From positions 1 to 28,112 of the forward strand of contig CAKPWR010000036.1 in assembly GCA_934196725.1 (NCBI GenBank): DNA of 28,112 nucleotides, read 5' to 3'. The notes under the pieces were generated by a model. That model did not search any database, was not told the origin of the DNA, and saw only the letters and a program-made list of their open reading frames with translations. Shown here one piece after another: positions 1 through 7,551 of this stretch. The DNA is from an uncultured Prevotella sp. Lineage in GTDB: Bacteria; Bacteroidota; Bacteroidia; Bacteroidales; Bacteroidaceae. Position numbers and translations under genes: made by a program. How positions within the stretch are numbered: position 1 is the stretch's first letter; each line of letters starts with the position of its first letter.

Positions 1-657
1 AAGATAGAAGAAAGTTGGAGACAGCATATAGGAGAAGAGTTCGACAAGCAGTATTTTGTTGACCTCACAAACTTCGTAAAAGAGGAATACCTGCGTACGC
101 CCTGTTATCCTCCTGGCCGTTTGATTTTCAATGCCTTCAATCTCTGTCCTTTCGATGATGTGAAGGTAGTGATTATCGGGCAGGATCCTTACCATGAGCC
201 GGGACAGGCGATGGGATTGAGCTTCTCTGTACCTACGGGTATTGCTTTCCCTCCATCACTCATCAACATTTTCAAGGAAATCCAGATGGATCTCGGCACT
301 CCGATGCCCGCCACGGGCGATTTGACCCGCTGGGCCAAGCAAGGAGTATTGTTGCTCAACGCCACACTTACCGTTCGTGCCCATCAGGCGGCAAGTCATC
401 AGCGCAAAGGCTGGGAGGAGTTTACCGATGCTGCCATCAAGGCACTCAGCAAGGACAAGGAACACCTGGTGTTTATCCTTTGGGGCGGTTATGCCCGCAG
501 CAAGGCTAATCTCATCGATACGAGCAAGCATCTGATATTGCAGAGCGTGCATCCATCGCCATTATCTGCCAACAGAGGCGGATGGTTTGGCAATCATCAT
601 TTCTCCCGCTGCAATGCATATTTGCAGGAGAACGGAATTGTGCCTATCCAATGGTAG
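1..657 (+). CDS. ung: Uracil-DNA glycosylase, family 1 (5' end cut by window edge)
   Basis: Base-excision repair enzyme that removes uracil from DNA, leaving an abasic site; it acts in the cytoplasm. The reading frame is open from base 1, so the start codon lies outside the window. About 218 residues are visible against roughly 220-230 for the family, so only a few N-terminal residues are missing. The water-activating loop GQDPYH sits at visible residues 60-65, with the catalytic Asp at 62. The Leu-intercalation/His loop HPSPLS is encoded at 550-567. Other family hallmarks, such as LLLNATLTVR and VFILWG, are intact. A TTG at 121 gives a shorter frame but would drop conserved N-terminal sequence, so it is not the real start. 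The next gene is a DUF3109 protein on the same strand 87 bp downstream. Identity is certain; only the 5' end is unseen. Confidence 0.97.
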   Translation, partial: KIEESWRQHIGEEFDKQYFVDLTNFVKEEYLRTPCYPPGRLIFNAFNLCPFDDVKVVIIGQDPYHEPGQAMGLSFSVPTGIAFPPSLINIFKEIQMDLGTPMPATGDLTRWAKQGVLLLNATLTVRAHQAASHQRKGWEEFTDAAIKALSKDKEHLVFILWGGYARSKANLIDTSKHLILQSVHPSPLSANRGGWFGNHHFSRCNAYLQENGIVPIQW

Positions 658-673
658 GCTCACCTATTATATA

Positions 674-697
674 TAGCTATCCACTCATGGGTAGCTA
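674..697 (+). terminator. Weak hairpin after ung
   Basis: The arms TAGCTATCC and GGGTAGCTA pair over 9 positions (one T-G) around a 6-nt loop, 17 bp after the ung stop. The downstream sequence is A/T-rich but has no clear T-run, so termination here is only a possibility. Confidence 0.3.
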
Positions 698-744
698 TCA
701 TATTTAATATATATCAAAGACATTTATTCATCTCAAAAAACATT

Positions 745-1380
745 ATGAAGAAAGACGAACTGCGTATTCTGCAGGTGGGCAACGTGTTGGTTTCACCTGA
801 TATCATCACCGAAAAATTCTGTTGCGACCTTGATGCCTGCAAGGGCGAGTGCTGCATCGAAGGCGATGCGGGAGCTCCTGTTACCCTGGATGAGATCATG
901 GAGATTGAGAATGCGCTGGATGTAGTTTGGGATGATCTCTCGGCTTCTGCTCAGGCTATCATTGATAAGCAGGGGGTGGCTTATACCGATATTGAAGGCG
1001 ATTTGGTAACGAGCATTGTGAATGGTAAGGATTGCGTGTTTACCTGCTATCAGGATTTGAAAGACCTGGGCGATGGACATACGATTCCTAACTGTTGTCT
1101 CTGTGCCTTGGAGCGTGCTTATCGCGAAGGAAAGTCGAAGTTCAAGAAGCCTATCTCCTGTGCCTTGTATCCTATCCGTGCCAAGGATTTCGGAAACGAG
1201 GTGTATGGCATCAACTATAACAAGTGGCGCATCTGCAAGGATGCCATCAAGAAGGGTGAGGAGTTGAATCTTCCTGTTTATAAATTCCTGGAGGGGCCAC
1301 TGATAGAGAAGTTTGGCAAGCAATGGTATGATGACCTTTGCGAAGTGGCAGAACAGCTACTTGCCGACTTGGAAGATTAA
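745..1380 (+). CDS. DUF3109 family cysteine-rich protein
   Basis: A 211-residue protein that I recognise as the DUF3109 family, common in Bacteroidota and of unknown biochemical function. It has 13 cysteines: 26, 27, 32, 36, 37, 97, 101, 117, 118, 120, 139, 164 and 199. The CCDLDACKGECC block at 26-37 and the CCLC block at 117-120 resemble the metal-binding cysteine pattern of YkgJ-like (zinc/iron-chelating) proteins, so a bound metal or Fe-S cluster is a fair inference but not shown. There is no signal peptide or membrane segment, so it is probably cytoplasmic. The ATG at 745 follows an A-rich leader, and no in-frame upstream start is better. It lies downstream of ung on the same strand and convergent with the GH78-like gene. 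Function is not assigned. Confidence 0.88.
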   Translation: MKKDELRILQVGNVLVSPDIITEKFCCDLDACKGECCIEGDAGAPVTLDEIMEIENALDVVWDDLSASAQAIIDKQGVAYTDIEGDLVTSIVNGKDCVFTCYQDLKDLGDGHTIPNCCLCALERAYREGKSKFKKPISCALYPIRAKDFGNEVYGINYNKWRICKDAIKKGEELNLPVYKFLEGPLIEKFGKQWYDDLCEVAEQLLADLED

Positions 1381-1427
1381 TAAAAAAAGAGATTTCGAAA
1401 AGCCTGGTAGCTTATTCCGAAATCTCT
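1381..1427 (-). terminator. Terminator of the GH95/GH78-like operon, overlapping the stop codon
   Basis: On the minus strand the 10-bp arms AGAGATTTCG and CGAAATCTCT (plus 1388-1397 and 1418-1427) enclose a secondary AAGC/GCTT stem and are followed by a run of seven T (plus A at 1382-1388). One arm lies within the last codons of the minus-strand gene that ends at 1412. The T-run is on the minus side only, so it is directional. Confidence 0.75.
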
Positions 1428-2305
1428 AATCCTTCAATATTTACGATATTGCTTTTTTTGAATCTGCCATTCCATGTGAGGGTATAGATTCTTTGTTTTT
1501 GAAATCTGAAGCGGAAGAAGGCCTGTTCATCCAATTCTCCGTTGCAAACGTATTGAAACCCATTGATGTTCAGCTTTTCTCCTCTGTGGGCCTCTCTGAT
1601 GGTAATACGGATGGTGCCATAGAAGGGACGACCAAAGTCAATATTGTAGCCTAAAGAGTCGTTATAGGTACGAATGGGTTTGAGGACTTTTCCTAATTTA
1701 TTCTCAGATTGACACACCTTGAATTCTTCTATAGGAAGACTTCTGTCAATGTCCATGCTTCCTGTAGGACGATGCCAACCGTAGGGATGATACTCTTCAG
1801 TTTTCCAATCAATGATGTTGGTACGGGCATCAAAACGCTCACATTCTCCAGAATAGCAATCTTTGAGTTGTCGACAGAGCCAGGAGCCATCGGTTTGGTG
1901 GTGGAAAGGAATGCTGTCCTTATCCCATCCGTATATTTCCAGTGAAAGCTGTTTACCATGGCTAGGCTTGCCCTGAGGTGCATACCAGACGGCAATAACG
2001 TTGTCACCGGCTTTCAGATATCGGGTGATATCAAAAGTGCGTGATTGGAGTACCTCATTCTTGACGCCTTCGAATTTTAAGCTTCCTGTTACGTTTCTTT
2101 CATTTATATATATCTTGTAGTCGCCTGTACTGGCTACATTTGCGAACGCCTGTAGTGGGCGATGTGGCATGATATAGCTTTTTCTAAACCATACTTCTGC
2201 AGATTCATCGGGGAGTGGATATGAAATCCAATGGGTACCGAACTCTTGTGCATTGGAGTTCAGTACCCATAGTAATGTAAATATGAGAGAAGTTATATAT
2301 CTCAT
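1412..2305 (-). CDS. Exported beta-sandwich protein resembling GH78 alpha-L-rhamnosidase N-terminal domains, no catalytic domain
   Basis: A 297-residue protein with a Sec signal peptide (residues 1-20, hydrophobic core TSLIFTLLWVL, likely cleavage after NAQ). Residues about 35-130 (FRKSY, GDYKIYINERNV, FDITRYLKAGDNVIAVWY) match the pattern of the GH78 N-terminal carbohydrate-binding beta-sandwich. Residues about 200-297 (NIDFGRPFYGTIRITI, then NGFQYV) resemble the following concanavalin-like domain. GH78 enzymes are usually 700-1100 residues with an alpha/alpha-barrel carrying catalytic Glu residues; here the protein stops before any barrel. It therefore probably binds or presents glycans rather than cleaving them. 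The ATG begins at the base next to the GH95 stop codon, so the pair is almost certainly one operon and translationally coupled. Alternatives are a degraded rhamnosidase or a divergent small lyase. The domain call is moderate and the function unknown. Confidence 0.7.
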   Translation of the reverse strand: MRYITSLIFTLLWVLNSNAQEFGTHWISYPLPDESAEVWFRKSYIMPHRPLQAFANVASTGDYKIYINERNVTGSLKFEGVKNEVLQSRTFDITRYLKAGDNVIAVWYAPQGKPSHGKQLSLEIYGWDKDSIPFHHQTDGSWLCRQLKDCYSGECERFDARTNIIDWKTEEYHPYGWHRPTGSMDIDRSLPIEEFKVCQSENKLGKVLKPIRTYNDSLGYNIDFGRPFYGTIRITIREAHRGEKLNINGFQYVCNGELDEQAFFRFRFQKQRIYTLTWNGRFKKSNIVNIEGLEISE

Positions 2306-4678
2306 TTATTTGATCAATTTTGTTTCTCCAGCCTTGAAGTTGAGGACTTTCTGCTTTCCGTTGTAGTTGACGGTCAGACTTCCTGCGTTCTTGCTGGTAA
2401 TAATAGCTTTCTTAACTTGTCCTTTATTCCATGATAATGCAATCTCGTAATTGCCGCGAGCCTTGATACCCTTTATCTCTCCTACAGACCATTCTTTAGG
2501 AAGGGCAGGGAGTAAATCCATCTTCTCGCCATCACACTGCATCAGCATTTCGCAGAAACCTGCTGTACCGCTGAAATTACCGTCTATCTGGAATGGTGGG
2601 TGGGCATCAAAGAGATTTGGATAGGTTCCACCTGATGGACGGTTCTTTGGGTTATTATAGTTGGCAGGATGAACATAGTTGAGCAACTTCCTGATCATTG
2701 CGTATGAACGCTCAGCCTGATGTAGACGTGCCCATAGGCTAATGCGCCATCCTGTACTCCAACCAGTAGAATAATCGCCTTTTATCTCCAAAGTCTTGGC
2801 TGCAGCTGCTGCCAACTCTGGTGTCTTATCTATTGAAATCTGATAGAATGGATGTAATCCGAGGAGGTGAGACTGATGGCGATGGTGCCAGTCTTGGTCA
2901 TCCCAATCATAGTACCACTCCTGCAAATTGCCACGCTTGCCAATCTGATAAGGGCGTAAGCGATTGAGGGCATCCTGTAGCTTTGCCTGATATGGCTGGT
3001 CGATGCCAAGAATCTGAGCTCCCTTTAAGGTGTTCTTGAACAATTCTCTGAGGATAGCCAAATCAGATGTTCCGCCATAGAGTGTGCATCCCTGATAACC
3101 CTTATCGGTGATATATTCTGCCTCAGGAGAAGTACATGGAGCAGTAGTCAGTTCCCCCGGCTTATTTGGATTTTCTACCATCCAGTCGAGCATGAAGTCG
3201 GCTGCGCCTTTCATGAGAGGGTAGGCTGTTTGGCGTAAGTATTCCTTATCGCGAGTATAGTCGTAGTGATCCCAAAGGGTTTGTACGAGCCATGCACCGC
3301 CCATGTTCCAGTTGCTCCATTTCGGACTTTCTTTCTTGGTGCCTACCGGATTGGTCATAGCCCAGGCATCCACATTGTGACCGGCACACCATCCGTTCTC
3401 AATACCGTAGTAGTACTTGGCGGTATATTTGCCGGTTTCTGACATCGCTTTCACTAGTCCATCGACTGGCATTACCAGCTCTGGCATATTGGTAACTTCT
3501 GCTGGCCAGTAGTTCTCTTCCAGATTGATGTTGATAGTGTAATTACCTCGCCATGGTGATTTGCGTGCAGGCGCCCAAAGACCTTGCAGGTTGGCAGGGA
3601 TACCTGGAGTGCGGGAACAACTAATCAGCAGGTATCTGCCATATTGGAAATAGAGCATCTCCAGATATGGATTGTGCTCATCCTTTTCCGTATAGTCATA
3701 AAGCTGTTGGTCGGTGGTTCTCTTATTGTCAAAACTTGCACCTTTCAGGCTAAACAGAGTGCGGTCAAAGATTGTCCGATAATCTTTGATGTGACGCTGT
3801 TTGAACTCTGGATAGGTATAGTTAACCAAATGCCATGCATCATCAGTAACCTTCTCGATGTATGGAGCACCTTCTTTTACAGGATGTTTGTCGAAGCCAT
3901 TATAGCTGGTTTCGTTGACGAAATAGATTACTGCCTCGCTCACTCCTTCCAGATGCAAGGTTGAGTCGGTTGGAGTAATGGTACCATCCTGATTCTTAAT
4001 GTTGAGAATTGAGCAAAAATGTGTACTGTTCTCCGGCTTACCCATTGCATGTCCTGTAATGGTTAGCTGCTTGTCTGATGCTTTTACCTGATGTGGAATC
4101 AGGGATGTGAGCGAGATGTCGCAGTTGATAGCCTTCTTCTTAGAAGCTGTCAGACGGATAGCTATCATCTTATCCGGATGTGAGGCAAAGTATTCTCGCT
4201 GATACTTGATGCCATCTCTGGTGTAGCTGAGAGTGGCAAGAGCACTGTCAAGGCTCAACTGGCGTTGGTATTGTGTATATGCTCCTTCGTTTCTGTCCTT
4301 GATGTTGATGATAGCGAGTGGCTGATAGTACTCTGAGTTATGTCCTTGTACATGCAATTGCAGGGAGTCGGCTGCTTTGTAGTCTTCCTTGAAGAGTGCC
4401 TCACGGATTTTTGGAATCCATTTGTAAGCATCCCCACCTTCTTGCCTGTTCACTGGCTTGCCTGTCCAGAGGGTAATGTCATTGAGGTAAATGGAGTCGT
4501 TGTTGGCTCCACCGTAGATGAGTGCTCCCAGCTTACCGTTACCGATAGGAAGTGATTCTTCGAAAGCTGTAGCTGGCTTGTTGTACCATAGCTTAAGTTG
4601 TGGAACTTTGCCTTTTGGGGCAGCATACATGCTACCTGCTGCAGCAAGAAGTAGGAAAGAGATCAGTGGCTTTCTCAT
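2306..4678 (-). CDS. GH95 exo-alpha-L-fucosidase / alpha-L-galactosidase, exported
   Basis: A 790-residue glycoside hydrolase of family 95 with a Sec signal peptide (residues 1-19, LISFLLLAAAGSMYA). The N-terminal beta domain opens with LPIGNGKLGALIYGG (43-57). The alpha/alpha-barrel carries the expected active-site elements: the Asn pair N383 and N385 in TININLEENYW, the general-acid Glu E519 in CTSPEAE, and the Asp D699 in FQIDGN. A C-terminal beta domain completes the usual architecture, so the enzyme looks intact. In the fucosidases of the family a His sits two residues before the first Asn of the pair; here it is Thr381, a change linked to L-galactose preference in Bacteroides homologues. 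It would act in the periplasm or at the surface on terminal alpha-L-fucose or alpha-L-galactose of host or plant glycans. No SusC/SusD pair is in view. Family assignment is certain; substrate is not. Confidence 0.95.
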   Translation of the reverse strand: MRKPLISFLLLAAAGSMYAAPKGKVPQLKLWYNKPATAFEESLPIGNGKLGALIYGGANNDSIYLNDITLWTGKPVNRQEGGDAYKWIPKIREALFKEDYKAADSLQLHVQGHNSEYYQPLAIINIKDRNEGAYTQYQRQLSLDSALATLSYTRDGIKYQREYFASHPDKMIAIRLTASKKKAINCDISLTSLIPHQVKASDKQLTITGHAMGKPENSTHFCSILNIKNQDGTITPTDSTLHLEGVSEAVIYFVNETSYNGFDKHPVKEGAPYIEKVTDDAWHLVNYTYPEFKQRHIKDYRTIFDRTLFSLKGASFDNKRTTDQQLYDYTEKDEHNPYLEMLYFQYGRYLLISCSRTPGIPANLQGLWAPARKSPWRGNYTININLEENYWPAEVTNMPELVMPVDGLVKAMSETGKYTAKYYYGIENGWCAGHNVDAWAMTNPVGTKKESPKWSNWNMGGAWLVQTLWDHYDYTRDKEYLRQTAYPLMKGAADFMLDWMVENPNKPGELTTAPCTSPEAEYITDKGYQGCTLYGGTSDLAILRELFKNTLKGAQILGIDQPYQAKLQDALNRLRPYQIGKRGNLQEWYYDWDDQDWHHRHQSHLLGLHPFYQISIDKTPELAAAAAKTLEIKGDYSTGWSTGWRISLWARLHQAERSYAMIRKLLNYVHPANYNNPKNRPSGGTYPNLFDAHPPFQIDGNFSGTAGFCEMLMQCDGEKMDLLPALPKEWSVGEIKGIKARGNYEIALSWNKGQVKKAIITSKNAGSLTVNYNGKQKVLNFKAGETKLIK

Positions 4679-4740
4679 GATGGTTTTGTTTTGTAATGTT
4701 TAAATAGTTTTTGTTCTTATTGTCTGCTTGACGATAATAA

Positions 4741-4780
4741 CAAAAGAGGCTGTAGCATTTTTTATAAAAATACCACAGCC
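4741..4780 (-). terminator. gyrB transcription terminator
   Basis: A hairpin with outer arms GGCTGT/ACAGCC at plus 4748-4780, about 20 bp past the gyrB stop. Two positions that mismatch on the plus strand become G-U pairs in the minus-strand RNA, giving a continuous stem of about 14 bp followed by CUCUUUUG. This fixes the orientation as minus and separates gyrB from the GH95 gene downstream. Confidence 0.75.
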
Positions 4781-4799
4781 CCGTCTTGTATTTTATGAT

Positions 4800-6770
4800 T
4801 TATGCGTCAATATTTGCGTATGTAGCATTCTGCTCGATGAATTCGCGGCGTGGCTCCACATCATCGCCCATCAGCATAGAGAAAATCTCGTCAGCCTGAG
4901 CAGCATTGTCGATGGTTACCTGCTTGAGCAAGCGGGTAGATGGGTCCATAGTGGTTTCCCAAAGCTGCTCTGGGTTCATCTCACCCAAACCTTTGTATCG
5001 CTGAGTGTGGATATTCTTGTCTTCCAAACCCTCGCCATACTTGTCGATGAATGCCTGGCGCTGCTGCTCTGTATAGCAATACTCACTCACCTTGTTACGG
5101 TAAGTACACTTGTAGAGAGGTGGAGTAGCGATATACAAGTGACCTTCCTCGATAACCTTTGGCATGAAGCGATAGAACAATGTCATAATCAATGTGTCGA
5201 TGTGTGAACCATCGACGTCGGCATCGGTCATGATGATAATCTTGTCATAACGCAACTTGTCTGTGTTTGCTTCCTTGCTGTCTTCACCGTCTACACCGAA
5301 GCGAACTCCGATACTCTGGATGATGTTCATGACAGATTCAGCTTCGAATACTTTATGCCACTGAACCTTTTCTACGTTCAGAATCTTACCACGTAATGGG
5401 AGGATAGCCTGACGGAAACGGTCGCGACCCTGTTTGGCAGAACCACCAGCGGAATCACCCTCGACAAGGAAAATCTCGCATTCCTTAGGATCCTTCATGG
5501 AACAGTCTGCAAGCTTACCAGGCAGACCACCACCTGTCATGAAGTTCTTGCGCTGTACGCTTTCACGTGCCTTGCGGGCTGCAATACGTGCTGTTGCAGC
5601 CAATACTACCTTTTCGCAGATACGCTTAGCCTCATCAGGATGCTCCTCCAGGTAATCAGACAAAGCTTCATTTACAGCCTGCTGAACGGCACCCTGAACC
5701 TCGCTGTTGCCGAGCTTGGTCTTGGTCTGTCCCTCAAACTGAGGTTCCGCCACCTTGATAGAGATAACGGCTGTAAGACCCTCGCGGAAGTCCTCTGGTG
5801 CAATCTCTACCTTTGCCTTCTCTATCTGCTTAGAGATGGTCGGGTCAGCTTCTGCGTAAGCCTTCAGAGTACGAGTCAACGCCATGCGGAAACCAGTCAG
5901 ATGGGTACCACCCTCAATGGTGTTGATGTTATTGACGTATGAGTGGATATTCTCGGTATAGTCTGTGTTATACATCACAGCAATCTCGATAGGAATACCT
6001 TGCTTCTCTGTCTTTAGATAAATAACATCATCGAAGAGATGAGTGCGATGGCGGTCTACGTAACGGACGAATTCCTTCAAACCATCCTTGGCATGGAATA
6101 CCTCCTCCTTGGTCTTGCCTTCTTCGTCTGGACGCAAATCTTTCAAGGTAATCTTGATGCCTGCGTTGAGGAATGCCAACTCGCGCATACGGTTAGCAAT
6201 GATGTCCCATCTATAGACTGTGTGGGTAAAGATGGTTGGATCTGGCCAGAACTGCTGGCGTGTACCGCGCTTATCTGTTTCACCTACTACCTTGACTGGA
6301 TAAAGAGGCTTACCCTTTTCGTATTCCTGCTGGTAGATTTTACCTCCACGGTAAACCTGTGACATCATGTGGGAAGAGAGTGCGTTTACACAACTTACAC
6401 CCACACCATGCAAACCGCCGGATACTTTATATGAACCCTTGTCGAACTTACCACCGGCATGGAGCACGGTCATAACGACTTCAAGGGCTGATTTATGTAG
6501 TTTCTCGTGCATATCCACTGGGATACCACGACCATTATCTTCTACAGTGATAGAGTTGTCTTCGTTGATGGTAACTTCAATGTCTGTACAGTAGCCAGCC
6601 ATTGCTTCATCAATAGAGTTGTCAACAGTTTCGTTGACCAAGTGGTGAAGACCTTTTTCAGAGATGTCACCAATGTACATCGCTGGGCGCTTGCGAACAG
6701 CTTCCAAGCCTTCAAGGACCTGAATGTTACTCGCAGAGTAATTATTTGCGTTGTTTTGATTATCTGCCAT
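4800..6770 (-). CDS. gyrB: DNA gyrase subunit B
   Basis: ATPase subunit of DNA gyrase, which introduces negative supercoils with GyrA. The 656 residues fit the short (non-proteobacterial) GyrB type. The GHKL ATPase domain has the catalytic Glu47 in NETVDNSIDE, the EDNGRGIP motif (77-84) and the ATP-lid KVSGGLHGVGVSCVNAL (115-131). The transducer domain follows. The C-terminal TOPRIM part has EIFLVEGDSAGGSAKQGRDR, PLRGKILNVEK and the metal-binding MTDADVDGSHI, and ends with QRYKGLGEMNPEQL. The start MADNQNNANNYS is a variable N-terminal tail and no better upstream start exists. It could be mistaken for ParE, but the EGDSAGGSAKQGR and RYKGLGEM contexts and its length suit GyrB. It is followed by a good terminator and preceded by a -7-type promoter element. 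Confidence 0.97.
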   Translation of the reverse strand: MADNQNNANNYSASNIQVLEGLEAVRKRPAMYIGDISEKGLHHLVNETVDNSIDEAMAGYCTDIEVTINEDNSITVEDNGRGIPVDMHEKLHKSALEVVMTVLHAGGKFDKGSYKVSGGLHGVGVSCVNALSSHMMSQVYRGGKIYQQEYEKGKPLYPVKVVGETDKRGTRQQFWPDPTIFTHTVYRWDIIANRMRELAFLNAGIKITLKDLRPDEEGKTKEEVFHAKDGLKEFVRYVDRHRTHLFDDVIYLKTEKQGIPIEIAVMYNTDYTENIHSYVNNINTIEGGTHLTGFRMALTRTLKAYAEADPTISKQIEKAKVEIAPEDFREGLTAVISIKVAEPQFEGQTKTKLGNSEVQGAVQQAVNEALSDYLEEHPDEAKRICEKVVLAATARIAARKARESVQRKNFMTGGGLPGKLADCSMKDPKECEIFLVEGDSAGGSAKQGRDRFRQAILPLRGKILNVEKVQWHKVFEAESVMNIIQSIGVRFGVDGEDSKEANTDKLRYDKIIIMTDADVDGSHIDTLIMTLFYRFMPKVIEEGHLYIATPPLYKCTYRNKVSEYCYTEQQRQAFIDKYGEGLEDKNIHTQRYKGLGEMNPEQLWETTMDPSTRLLKQVTIDNAAQADEIFSMLMGDDVEPRREFIEQNATYANIDA

Positions 6771-6793
6771 TTTAGTATTGTCTTATTTCTGTG

Positions 6794-6801
6794 CAAAGAT
6801 A
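6794..6801 (-). promoter_or_regulatory. Probable gyrB promoter -7 element
   Basis: Reading on the minus strand, TATCTTTG matches the Bacteroidota -7 consensus TAnnTTTG, 24 bp upstream of the gyrB ATG. No clean TTTG element is seen at the expected -33 spacing, so support rests on the -7 box alone. Confidence 0.5.
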
Positions 6802-6989
6802 CTAAAAAAAGCTGAGATACAGAAGGTTTTCTTTGTGAAAAATAGCGAAAAAAGATATAAAAACAGAAGTTTTTTGAGAAGTGTAAGAAATAGCAGGAAA
6901 AAGTGCGAAAAACGTAGTGTTTACGATAACAAAATGATAGGAAAGATGAGTGCTGAAAAGATAGTAAAGTATGAAAATGTTAGGATGGA

Positions 6990-7038
6990 GACGAAAAAGA
7001 ATAAGGCTGCCACCCTTCTTGAAGGATTGCAGCCTTAT
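6990..7038 (-). terminator. rpsT transcription terminator
   Basis: Perfect 10-bp arms ATAAGGCTGC and GCAGCCTTAT (plus 7001-7010 and 7029-7038), followed on the minus strand by TCTTTTTC. It lies 26 bp after the rpsT stop codon. Confidence 0.85.
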
Positions 7039-7063
7039 TTATCTTTTTGCTTCGACTTATAAG

Positions 7064-7318
7064 TTAGGCCAACTTAGCGATGTGCTGTGTAAGACCAGAC
7101 TTCAAGTTTGCAGCCTTGTTCTCGTGGATAACGTTGATCTTAGCCAACTTGTCTAAAAGCTTCTGAACTGTAGGATAGAGCTTTGCAGCCTCTTCCTTGT
7201 CAGACATGTTGCGCAACTTGCGGACAGCATTGCGCATAGTCTTTGCATAATACTTATTGTGCAAAGCCTTCTTCTTGTCCTGACGGATTCTCTTGATTGA
7301 TGATTTGTGATTTGCCAT
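7064..7318 (-). CDS. rpsT: 30S ribosomal protein S20
   Basis: An 84-residue, strongly basic helical protein of the small ribosomal subunit that binds the 5' domain of 16S rRNA. It begins [17 protein letters not shown], the family's typical N-terminus, and has the expected length (about 84-90). A helical region with [16 protein letters not shown] follows, and it ends [14 protein letters not shown]. The tRNA-Glu gene lies 37 bp upstream on the same strand with the only clear promoter in front of it, so rpsT is probably transcribed through the tRNA. A strong intrinsic terminator follows. Confidence 0.97.
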   Translation of the reverse strand: MANHKSSIKRIRQDKKKALHNKYYAKTMRNAVRKLRNMSDKEEAAKLYPTVQKLLDKLAKINVIHENKAANLKSGLTQHIAKLA

Positions 7319-7355
7319 CTTCTTTATGTTATTTTTTTTATTTCTTAAATGTTTG

Positions 7356-7427
7356 TAGTCCCTAGCAGAGTCGAACTGCTCTTTAGAGAATGAAAATCTC
7401 TCGTCCTAACCGATAGACGAAGGGACC
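7356..7427 (-). tRNA. tRNA-Glu (anticodon UUC)
   Basis: Minus-strand cloverleaf of 72 nt: acceptor GGTCCCT/AGGGACT (first pair G-U), D arm GTC/GAC, anticodon stem AGAGA/TCTCT with loop TTTTCAT giving anticodon TTC, a 4-nt variable region, and T arm AGCAG/CTGCT with loop TTCGACT. The discriminator base is A and CCA is not encoded. It lies between its own promoter and rpsT. Confidence 0.95.
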
Positions 7428-7445
7428 ATCGCTGTTTTGCGGGTG

Positions 7446-7477
7446 CAAAGTTACTACTTTTATTTGATTCCTGCAAA
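7446..7477 (-). promoter_or_regulatory. Promoter of the tRNA-Glu/rpsT unit
   Basis: On the minus strand, TTTG (plus 7474-7477) and TAACTTTG (plus 7446-7453) are separated by 20 bp, matching the Bacteroidota -33/-7 consensus TTTG / TAnnTTTG. Transcription would begin about 10 bp before the tRNA. This is the best promoter in the window. Confidence 0.8.
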
Positions 7478-7516
7478 TTTTTTGCCGAAAATTTTCTCTA
7501 AATGCGCTTTTTTTTG

Positions 7517-7524
7517 TAATTTTG
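7517..7524 (+). promoter_or_regulatory. Probable recO promoter -7 element
   Basis: TAATTTTG matches TAnnTTTG 27 bp before the recO ATG. It overlaps an in-frame TTG at 7522 and so argues against that upstream start. No perfect -33 TTTG is spaced correctly. Confidence 0.5.
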
Positions 7525-7551
7525 CCCTGTTTTTTAGTATGTTTCACAAAA

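Larger units (their letters stand above)
6771..7063. other. Intergenic region between rpsT and gyrB
   Basis: This 293-bp A-rich stretch holds the rpsT terminator (about 6990-7038) and the probable gyrB promoter element (6794-6801). A 94-residue plus-strand open frame through it runs into the rpsT terminator and looks spurious. Nothing else was recognised. Confidence 0.7.

Noticed and set aside
793..1323. 176-residue minus-strand open frame
   Set aside because: Antisense to the cysteine-rich DUF3109 gene, with no domain I recognise.
6778..7062. 94-residue Lys-rich plus-strand open frame
   Set aside because: It covers the gyrB promoter and rpsT terminator and its lysine-rich content merely reflects A-rich intergenic DNA.
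7356..7427. Integration (att) site in the tRNA-Glu gene
   Set aside because: Both flanks are core genes, and no integrase or duplicated tRNA 3' end is visible.
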